From Parapristionchus giblindavisi (taxonomy: Eukaryota; Nematoda; Chromadorea; Rhabditida; Diplogasteridae), in NCBI GenBank assembly GCA_943737045.1, contig CALSFV010000333.1, forward strand, positions 1 through 64,000: 64,000 nucleotides of DNA. The letters run 5' to 3'. Position 1 is the first letter of the stretch. Each line of letters begins with the position of its first letter. The notes under the pieces were generated by a model that worked only from the letters and a program-made list of their open reading frames with translations, searched no databases and was not told where the DNA came from. Position numbers and translations under genes: made by a program. Shown piece by piece: positions 24,468 to 34,457 of the stretch.

Positions 24468-26080
24468 TCACATTCTTGAGAAGAATGATTTGTGCACCAC
24501 AATATCTTTGGCTTTCCGTATCGATTCAATTGTTGGACATCCTACAATGGATATATCCATAAGTCAATCATTAAGTTATCACATACCTGATAGTCTCATT
24601 GTGTGTTCAAACTCTTCTCTGAGTATATCTAGAACATGAGCCACTCCGTCTTCTCCCTTCAATCAACCTAATCAATATATATCAACACTACAGTATTCCT
24701 TACAGCAACGGCTAGGCCCCAAAGTATCGGTCTTGCCACGAAAACTCCCTCAGCTCCAAGGGCAATAGCCTTGAAGATATCTCTACCGTTTCTAATACCT
24801 CCATCCATCCATACGGGAACCTGAATAGTTACCGTATCTCATGAATCTTATATAATCAATACCATTCCATTGACTGCCTGTACAATCTCTTTTACTATAT
24901 GAATGGTAGCTGGTCCTGAGTCGATTTGTCTGCCTCCGTGATTACTCACCTGAGGTTACTGTATCTACTCTCCTGTGGTTACTGTATCTTTCAGTTGATA
25001 AATAAATAACATACTATAATTCCTTTTGCTCCATTATTAACTGCTTCAACCGCATCTTCTGCCCTCATTACTCCTTTAACGAAAACAGGAAGATGAGTCA
25101 ATCTGTAATATAGTACTATCGATTAGTGTACTTCTTTTTTTAATCAATACTTGGTGAGCTCCTTCAGATCTTTCCATGTTAGAGATGGATCAATCTGATC
25201 AGAAAAGTAATTCCAAAAGGCTGAAGATCCACTGGTTGCAGCGGCCATACTCTTCTGTGCCGGATCTGTGAAATTTGCGAATCTGAAAGATCAAAGATCA
25301 GACTTCTTAATCAGATAAAGTATACTCAAGGTATGGTGGCATTTGGAATCGATTTCTCGTGTCCGCGTGTCTTCTACCGAGAACTGGTGTATCTACAGTA
25401 AGAACGATGGCGGAGTATCCTACAAAGATAACCCAAATGATCGATAGGTCTATTGATTTTCTACCCCATACCTGCTTTCTCAGCTCTTTTGACTATCTGA
25501 GTGGCCAGCTTGCGGTCTTTATATACGTACAACTGTTAAAAAGGTCTTTATCGATTGATATTCTCTAGATTTACAGTATACCTGAAAGCACATTGGATGA
25601 CCATGGGCTTCTTTCCTCGTATCCTCTAAAGAAGTAGTGGCCAGTGATGAGCTAATCATTAGCGCTCCAGTTCTCTTGGCTCCTGACATGATTACAGTAA
25701 ACTATTAACATCGTAATCGATATATTCAAGATGAATTACCTCTTAAAGTAGCAAGCTCTCCTTCAGGATGAGCCATTTTATGGAAGGCAGAGGGTGCAAT
25801 ACCAATTGGATGAGAAAGTGAATGATTGAGGAAGGGAACCGATGTATCACATTTAGAAGAATCACGAAGACAGAATGGACGAATTACATAACTGAGATTA
25901 TCTTTTTTTTATTTCAAGAAGGCAACAAAAATCTTACTCGTCGTAGGCGTCGATATTATATCGTAAAGTTACTTCGTTTTCAGATCCTCCATTATAGTAA
26001 TCACGAGGATTATGCTCTAACATGAGCTTGGCTGCTTTCTCATAGTCATTGATAGTGAGAAGACCCAAAGGAACCGGCAT
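24468..26080 (-). CDS. (S)-2-hydroxy-acid oxidase, copy A (FMN-dependent, peroxisomal)
   Basis: Eleven exons (26080-25938, 25891-25740, 25682-25582, 25532-25472, 25419-25326, 25282-25151, 25102-25015, 24949-24863, 24820-24704, 24656-24587, 24541-24468) give 372 aa, the family length. The family oxidises 2-hydroxy acids such as glycolate or lactate to 2-oxo acids, reducing O2 to H2O2. Residues known from plant glycolate oxidase are present: DYYNGG near the N-terminus, FQLYVYKD, the Arg in VDTPVLGRR, the Lys in PVFVKGV, and His/Arg in [12 protein letters not shown]. The FMN phosphate region is [20 protein letters not shown]. The C-terminus SRM is a plausible PTS1 variant. The pocket position that is Trp in glycolate oxidase is Leu here (ISSSLATTS). 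It is tandem with copy B, same strand. Confidence 0.93.
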
Positions 26081-29000
26081 TGTGAAACCTGTTTGAAATT
26101 AATTAAGTTTATTTTCAAACAGAACTATAGAAGGATGGAGTTATTAGGGAACGTCGGACGACTGAGAAGAATAATAGTGGTAATTTGTTCCTTTTATTAT
26201 GAGACGAGAGTACATCAACAAGAAATGGTAAGTGCGTATGGACGTATCAGCAACAATAGTGATCTACGAATGTGACACTATTAAACGCTATTACTTGCAA
26301 AATAGATACAAAAAGAAAAATACATTTCAACTGAAAAAAAGTAATATTCAGTATTTCTAACTCTTCAATAGATATTTTGTGATCAAACGAATTTTTCTAT
26401 AACCAAAAAAGATATTTGACAGACACAACACATACATATAAGTGTAGAATGATGAGAGCAAAGGTCGAAAACAGGAGGAAAATAGTAGTTATTTGTTGAT
26501 GTTATCATGATAGAGGGTAGAACCTACAACGGAAAGGTATAAAGGTCGCATTAAAGGAATACCCCAGGATACATGTGCACACATTGTGTATTATAAAAAT
26601 GGATCTCAAAAAAGAGCGGCTAGCCACTGGCAAAACAGAGATCCTGAATGAGGATAATGATGTCGCGTCCCACAGGGAAGCGGTCAAACCTTTCGTTCAA
26701 ACGGGCCCGTTAGCGGAACAATAAAACAGCATACTGCATTTATGCGCTGCAAAATTCAGTTTCGCTGTGAGATTTTGTTGCAGTTGCGTTTTCTTTTGCT
26801 CTGTTTTCGTCTCATTTCACTTGTTTCTGTTTTTGCATTTCATGTTTATTTGTTTGTACTACATCTGTACACATGATCCAACTCTGTGTTTCAGGTAACA
26901 ACGGCAAATGAAGACGAATACTCGTGATTTAATGGGATACAGTTGTTACGGCAAGGTTTGTATGTTTTCTCATCTTCTTACGAGCATTGTTTTACCATTA
27001 CGAAGTTGAATACCTCTCCCATTATGCTGTAAGGGTAGTATTACAAGTACTTTTCATGTTGGTTTTGAACTGAAGCCAAACAAATCTCGAAATTGCCACG
27101 ATCGGCTATGCAACTGTTACTAAAGTATAGTCTAGTTGTTTAGTGTCAGTTGAAGTGAATATTCATCTTGATACGATATAAAAGACAAATTATCAGCTAT
27201 CAGCTCAAGACTTATAACTAACTGCTTGCTTTGCAGGACTTCACGCGGTCGTAATGCGTTTGTAACTGGAGACAATGGATGAAAGGTTTGTACTTCCCAA
27301 CTTATTAGTTACTTTTGCTTGTTTTCAAGACCTTATTCATAATGTTTATTGTACTATGGACATAATAAATGCGTCGTATGATGTAATCTGGGTTATGGCA
27401 TATCAATTAGGATGCTTGACATGATGGAAATGCCGCTTCTGACTTTCCAAAGTGTTCTAGGAGGGGACTCAACTGTTGGTTCTTTTCTCTTGATGGAATA
27501 GGCAAGTGTAGTCGAGAGAGTTGAGAGAATAATCCAACCAACCGAGCCGCAGAGAGAAAAGGCAGTAGAAGGCCAATGTCATGTCATGTCAAGCAGGCCA
27601 ATTGGACGAGCAACGCAAAGTTTTCGTTATAGTTATAGGCAAGTTATAGGAGACTTATATCACAAACTCATGAACTTCCTGTTAATATCAATCAAAGTTA
27701 TAAATATATATATTTATTTTTGTTTATTAAAATGGATTATTCCAGGATGCTGCCAGAACGGAGCCGGCAACAATCTGGACGGACACCAAATATATTGGAT
27801 CTTTCTTGATTAGATAAGATTTATTTCTTATTTATTTCATTTTTATTGATCAGATTTGGCTTGTGGTAACCTATTTCAGATTCTACGTTATTGGTCACTG
27901 GCTTCTCAACGAAACAGAAGATGAGCAACTGCGCGGAGGTACGGAGGTTGGTTGACATTACTACACTTATATTTATCATCAGTGAAAGATCCGGAATGGA
28001 AATACACTTCAATAGAGAGCTGATCTGATTGTCAGTTACTGGTCATCCTTGTTATTTTCTACTGGCTAGAAACTATCTGCCCGCTTATATTGATATCACA
28101 CATTGATTGATTAAGCTTTTATGATATAATATTTCTACTTCAGATTACTCAGTTATGCGTCAGCAAGGGCGACTCTGGTTTATATCAAGCGAAGACTATT
28201 TAGGACCGTTTTGTTATTTATTCGTGAATAAATAAATGCTGTTGCTTCTTGTACTTGTTATTGTTATTGCAATTCAAATAAAGAACGACAGAGAAGGGAG
28301 TAGAGAGAGAAAGAGAGAACAGTGGTGAGGGAATAAAGAGGGTGAATTGGAGGAATTTTATATAGATATTCAGATAAATAATAGATATATAATAGGTGAT
28401 TAACAAGAGACGTGTCGTTGCGAGTTGAGAGAGAAAGGAATGGATAGATAGACACATGAGGGTCACTGATACTATCGCTTCGTGGTTCAGAGGTTAAATG
28501 TCCAATGTTCCCTCCGCACCCCGCGGGTTCGAGTTCCCCCTCGAGCAGTGATTTTTGATCAGTTGTTAGTCGTCCAGACTCTCGACTTTATCCTTGACTT
28601 TCTCCTTACGGAGCTACAGTATTCTTTCATCCCAAGGTTTGTGGAATTCCATACGAGACCTTTGTGAACTATTCTCACTCGAGAAAAAAGACTGGGGTAT
28701 CCCTTTAAATACAACACTGCCTTCCAACAAAATTACCGGAGTTGATATTATACATGCATTTTTAAATGTGCATTTTTCGCTTCTTCGATTTTTTGACACT
28801 ATCAAAAACTTATAATAATAATATTTATACGTATTCATGAATAAACAGTGAAACGTGTGATCGAAGAAAAATATTTGACTGAAGATAGCTTAAAAATCCA
28901 AAAAATCGAAAAAAATTTCATAAAAAATCACAACATTTCAAAAATCTTTTGACAAAAAGTACAAAATTTGAAAAAAAAATTAATTTGAGCAAAATATGTA

Positions 29001-29408
29001 TATAACTCATCATAGAAGCAGCTTCATTTAAGAATCACGCAGTTGTAATTCTTTCGTGTATATTATATCCGTATTAAAATTTATCTCATTGATGTTTTCA
29101 AAAGATAGAATGTTGTTAATTTTTTTCGAAATACATAATTTCTTTGTTGAAAATATGCCAAGCAGTTAACTCGATCATACGGAATATGAAGTCAATAGGA
29201 GACGTAGCGAGAACTAGACATAGAAAATTGTTCAAGTAATATTATCAAGTTCATTTTGATATATTCATTCCATAATTGATTGTGTCCATCATTGATAAAC
29301 GTTTATCAGTTATCACAGCCATAATAAAAATATGTAACGTTTATTTCCACAATAGTGTTTAACTTCATCTATTTTTTCTACCAGTAGATCATTCTACAGT
29401 CATTCTGT
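26081..29408. other. 3.3-kb intergenic region between the two oxidase genes
   Basis: Mostly AT-rich unique sequence. It holds the tRNA-like segment at 28474-28548 and, at about 28840-29110, a diverged relative of the inverted-repeat element found in the copy B intron. Open frames here (e.g. 27586-27813, 28482-28667) show neither homology nor consistent splice sites. I see no supported gene. Confidence 0.5.
28474..28548 (+). pseudogene. tRNA-like sequence with pol III A and B boxes
   Basis: TGGTTCAGAGG (28483-28493) matches an A box, and GGGTTCGAGTTCC (28525-28537) matches a B box with one mismatch, at normal tRNA spacing. The acceptor stem and the anticodon arm do not pair properly, so this is more likely a tRNA pseudogene or a tRNA-derived short element than a working tRNA. 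Confidence 0.4.
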
Positions 29409-31698
29409 TCACATTTTCGCAAAGAAACTTTTGTGAACCACAATATCTTTGGCCGTTCTGATCGAATCGATTGTCGGACATCCTACAAAGAATACATCCA
29501 TACATACAGTAATCAATAATTGATTAAATACCTGATAGTCTCATCGTATATTCAAATTCATCACGTAAGATATCCAAAACATGGGCTACTCCTTCTTCAC
29601 CCTTCAATCGATATATTTAATCAATATCTACAGTATGATATCACTTACAGCAACAGCGAGTCCCCAAAGTATGGGTCTTCCAACGAAAACTCCCTCAGCT
29701 CCAAGGGCAATAGCTTTGAAGATATCTCTACCGTTTCTAATACCTCCATCCATCCATACGGGAACCTGAATAGTTACCGTATCTCATGAATCTTATATAA
29801 TCAATACCTTTCCATTGACTGCCTGTACAATCTCTTTTACTATATGAATGGTAGCCGGTCCTGAGTCGATTTGTCTGCCTCCGTGATTGCTCACCTGTGG
29901 TTACTGTATCTAGTCTCCTGTGGTTACTGTATCTTTCAGTTGGTAAGTAAATGACATACTATAATTCCTTTTGCTCCATTATTAACTGCTTCAACCGCAT
30001 CTTCTGCCCTCATTACTCCTTTAACTAAAACGGGAAGATGAGTCGATCTATAATAAAACAAAATCGATAAATTTGTTTAACCTAAAATCAATACTTCGTA
30101 AGCTCCTTGAGATCTTTCCATGTTAGAGTCGGATCAATCTGACCGGAAACATAATTCATGAACGCTGAAGAACCGCTTGTTGCTGTGGGCATACTCTTCT
30201 GTGCTTGATCGACGAAATTGGCGAATCTAAAGATCAAAGATCATATTCCGGGATCAGAAATTATGTAAACTTGAGGTGGGATGGCAGTTGGAAACGGTTT
30301 CTTGTATCTGCCAATCTTCTACCGAGAATAGGAGTGTCTACAGTAAGAACGATGGCTGAGTATCCTTAAATAACTATAATAGACCATTCATAATAAGAAA
30401 TATCAACTCTTTACCGGCTTTCTCAGCTCTCCTCACAATTTGAGTTGTCATCACACGATCTTTGTATACGTATAACTGAAAAGGTGAATGTGCGGAAAAA
30501 AGATTTCTGAAAAAATTCGAAAAACTAAAAAAATTCGATTTTTCATTGAAAAAATATAGAAAGAAATTTAAACAATTTTTTCTCTTTCGAAAACATCAAC
30601 GCGCTAAATTTTATTATCGATATAATGGGAACGCTAGAATTGCAACTTTGTGATACAAATTGAAATTGCGTAAATGATAAAATCGAGTGAAATTTTAATT
30701 TTTGCTTCCAAATATTAATTTTTATATTTTAAATTTGTGTGTGTATGTTTTCCCGATTTTTTCAAATTAAAAAAAAATCGAAAAAATCTCGAAAAATCGA
30801 AAATTGGAAAATGCATATCTCAATAGATATATCTCCTTGATCTCAATAGAAGAAATCCTGAACTAATCTTATCATTTATAAAATAAATGGTAAAAGACTT
30901 TCAAGGAAATCACGTTGTTCTGGTAAAGAAGCAGTTCTCAAACTATTAATTGCTATTAGTACGCAGGGATTTTTTTCCCTTTTTTTCCGGGTTTTTTCTC
31001 CAAAATTATTCTGAAAAAATTAGAAATAATCGAAAAATGAAAATTATCATATAAACATCTTCAATTAAGAATCGCACAGTTGCACTTCTTGCGTTCAATT
31101 GTATCAATAGTAAATGTTAGCGCATTGGTGTTTTCGAAAAAGAAAATATTGTTTATCTTTCTTTCAATTTTTGTTCCGCACATTCCTATTAAAACGTATT
31201 TTCTCTGTACCTGAAACCACATAGGATAACCATTGGCTTCTTTCCTCGTGTCCTCTAATGAAGTCGTTGCCCATGATGAACTTATCATTAGAGCTCCATT
31301 CTTTTTCGCTCCTAATACCGTCATTCTTAAAACCAACAATAACAGATCAAAGATCACCTCTAACAGTTGCTAGTTCTCCATCTGGATATCCCATTCTATG
31401 GAAAGCCGTTGGAGCAATACCAATTGGATGAGGAAATGAATGATTAAAGAATGAAACAGATGTGTTACATTGAGAGGAATCACGAAGACAGAATGGACGA
31501 ATTACATAACTGTGAGTATCAATATTAGACCTCACTGAGTAATGAATGATCTAACTCATTAAAAGCGTTAATATTAGATCGTAAGGTTACTTCATCCTCT
31601 GCTCCTCCATTATAGTAATCACGAGGATTCTTCTCGAGTATTAGTGTAGCTGCTTTCTCATAGTCATTCACGGTTAGAAGACCCAAAGGAATCGGCAT
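29409..31698 (-). CDS. (S)-2-hydroxy-acid oxidase, copy B (FMN-dependent, peroxisomal)
   Basis: Same 11-exon structure as copy A with every exon the same length: 31698-31556, 31509-31358, 31311-31211, 30475-30415, 30364-30271, 30226-30095, 30047-29960, 29894-29808, 29765-29649, 29601-29532, 29482-29409; 372 aa. FMN and catalytic residues are kept ([10 protein letters not shown], Arg in [21 protein letters not shown]). The substrate-pocket position is Trp (ISSSWATTS), as in glycolate oxidases, and differs from copy A. FQVQRKY-type sequence follows exon 3 only by read-through; the proper join is FQ-LYVYKDR. The C-terminus AKM could be a weak PTS1. Intron 3 is enlarged by a 0.7-kb inverted-repeat element. 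Exons 7-9 and their introns are almost identical to copy A. Confidence 0.93.
30488..31183. mobile_element. 0.7-kb inverted-repeat element in oxidase copy B intron
   Basis: Termini are ATGTGCGGAA (30488-30497) and TTCCGCACAT (31174-31183). Inner arms pair as well: TTTCGAAAACATCAACGCGC near 30585 against GCGCATTGGTGTTTTCGAAA near 31120. The interior is very AT-rich. The corresponding intron of copy A is about 50 nt and lacks it. No coding capacity; probably a MITE. Confidence 0.7.
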
Positions 31699-32357
31699 TC
31701 TGAACGAGATTTATAATAATAAAAATTAATTTATTCCTTAAATATGAATTTATGAATTGGAAAAACATAAATATAAACGTGCCGCATTGTATAGATTGAT
31801 TAGAGTGAAGGTCGAATGAGAGAGATGGAACAGTTATCAGTTGATTGATACGTTGATCAATAGAACAGACGTGATTAGGAGCATAGTAGTTTATTTTATC
31901 TTGTATTGTACTTTGATCACTTATTTTTTATTACCACACTTTCCAGAGCTGAATGAACTATGATGTTATCCTCGAATCAGGGATAACCGATTTCAGTAAT
32001 GCCTATTCGGTGGAATGAACTTTGTTATGTGATGTTCATAAATTTGTATACTATTCACAAAAAGTTCAAGATACTCATCATTTATCATACATATTAGGTA
32101 GCACAATCGATCGAATGAGGATGCATAGTCTGTTGGATAGATTAAACCGTATACACTTGGACGACAATTGAGAAAGAACACACAACGAAAGAAGAGATTA
32201 CGGTATATGAGTAAGAATAATAAGATCACAGTATTACATCTACAAATATATGAACGAGAGAAGTACACACTACAAGTACGCTAGGAGGAATTACTTAGCA
32301 AATAGGGTCATATAACTTAAGGGGAGTTATGATTAAGATAATGTACTTGAGGTTGAC
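31699..32357. other. Intergenic region between oxidase copy B and cornichon
   Basis: AT-rich; contains the presumed promoter of oxidase copy B and the 3' end of the cornichon transcript. No further gene is seen. Confidence 0.5.
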
Positions 32358-33849
32358 TTAATTGGTAACAAGAGTGTAGATGAGACCGTATAGATAGTAG
32401 AAGAATGAGATGAGATAGAAGGCCAATTTGACCCATGACATCTTCATACAACGAGCCAATTCACTCCTGAATACATACAAATGATTTATGTTCCGTCTTT
32501 AAAGGCACACCCGAGTTAATTTGAAAATCTACACTCTGGCAATGCTCTCTCGCTTTCTTTGTTTTCGAGAGAGAACGGAGAGTGAAATTAGCTCGGATGT
32601 ATGTTAAATTGAGTGTCAATTTTTGTGAAGTATACCCCTTTTTGTACAATATAGTGAGCAAGACGATAGAATGAGAAGAGTTCCTTGGCAAATATTAACA
32701 ATAAGCAAAATTTGAGAATGATCATTTCAATCTCTAACTAACCTGTTAAGAATGGTAGTAGGATCGTAGATTCCAGGTCCAGACATGACGGGTCTCTTAG
32801 CGTATCTGATGTAGATATAAATTGTTCGCCAAGTAGTGCAAATGATTTTAAAAAATTATTTAATATATGGATTTTAATCTAGAATTCGCTAAGAAAACTG
32901 TCTCACTACGAAAGCGATTTTTTGCGACGGAAATACTCTTCGTCGGAAATACTCGACTATTTTTTTCCAATTTAAAACGAATAAACAGAAATAGTATAAA
33001 AATATCCATTTCTGAACCATCGAAGAAAACAATGTTGATTTTTCAGTGATAGAAAAATTGTAAACATACGTGAAAGCATGGAAGAGCACAAGAGGAACAT
33101 TGGCCACGGTAGCAATGATTTGGAATGAACAAATGAATAGAAGAGTCATGATTCCATGGAGAATATACTCAGGAAGTACGAGCTGAAATATACAGTATTA
33201 ATATTATATTTGTACCCTAGGTTTCTTATGATAGGACATTCTATGTAGGAAGCATGAAGATTACCTAAGAATTCGAACAATTTTTTTCTGGAATTTTTTC
33301 TCAAATATTTTGTTGATTATCAATTTGTCTCAAAAAATTCAAAACTTATTTGAAGGTGTTAGACACCAACTGATCCACGTGTGTATTTATATGTTTTAGT
33401 GTATTATTTCAGCTAAAATTATCCTTTTCCTCCCATTAAAATTCTTACTCGAGAATGCATATTTACTATTGTTCAGCTTTCTATCTATTGATAAATGGAA
33501 TGGTCTGATCAAACGAAAGAACCAAATTAAATACAGAGAGTACAGTAAACTAAACTAAAGTAAAGTGGTAAAAATATTATGGTTCATGTTCAGCGAATGA
33601 TAAATGTTAATGAACTAACGATATTAAGACTTTTGCATTGCTCTATCGGATTCTTGTAGTCTGTTTTGAGTTCATCGATGCAGATGACCTTAAATGAAGA
33701 TATTGAATAATGCAAATGATTGAATCACCATGGAAACGATGAATGAATCAACGAGAATAGAATCATACCGTGTAGATGGCGAAGAAGATACAGAATGCGG
33801 CCACGATAAGAGCCAAGAGGTAGCACAATGCTACGAACGTAAACGCCAT
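32358..33849 (-). CDS. cni-1: Cornichon family ER cargo receptor
   Basis: Five exons (33849-33769, 33688-33620, 33182-33070, 32805-32743, 32466-32358) give 144 aa, the family size. The N-terminus [20 protein letters not shown] is a membrane segment. The family signature follows: [34 protein letters not shown]-like ([13 protein letters not shown] region), then [12 protein letters not shown] and a C-terminal membrane helix ending [10 protein letters not shown]. Cornichon proteins are small multi-pass ER/early-secretory proteins that load membrane cargo into COPII vesicles; in animals they also modulate trafficking of glutamate and other receptors. The symbol follows nematode usage. It is divergent from the exportin-7 gene, whose start lies about 600 bp away. 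Confidence 0.95.
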
Positions 33850-34457
33850 TTTGTCTGCAAAACACAATTAAAAATTAAAATTAAAGACTTAAACACGGAA
33901 TTTAAACACGCTTCCAGGCATTTTAAAGATAAAGGTACTCTACATGATGATATGCACGTTGAGGAATCATGCAAATTGATAACATAAGCCGCTAGATGAG
34001 GGACAAAAATGATGAAAAACGCGACTTTTCTAGAGCGATGAAACGTTGGAGGGGTGCATACCGTATACCAAGTATTAGCATTTAGCAGTACGGTGTGTCA
34101 AGAAATATATTACAAGAATATTCATTGGTGAATTTCTCTTGAATTCTTAATTAGAAAATTTAATATTCTACCGAAGTGCTAATGGTTATTGAGACTCCTT
34201 TCAAATATAAAGTTGAACCAATTATTTGTTCGGGTAAAATGAAAAAGTTGACATAAAAGTTTACGAAATGATAATATCCGCATACTGTAGTCAATAACTT
34301 TCAAAACCTTTTTCGTAAACATTTATTTTACTCGTTGAGAACTTGTTTTTCTTGTGTGTTCGCGTACTTGAATGATAATTAGTTTCATATTGAAAAGGTT
34401 TTAATATCGATTAATATCAGCGGGATACTCCGTGTCCACGTTCTACTCATTTAAACA
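33850..34457. promoter_or_regulatory. Divergent spacer, putative shared promoter of cornichon and exportin-7
   Basis: 608 bp lie between two outward-facing start codons (ATG at 33849 on minus, 34458 on plus). Both promoters must lie here unless there are untranslated upstream exons. No TATA box or other defined element could be assigned. Confidence 0.5.

Noticed and set aside
27586..27813. 75-aa frame between the oxidase genes as a gene
   Set aside because: No recognisable domain, no consistent splice sites and AT-rich composition; a chance frame is more likely.
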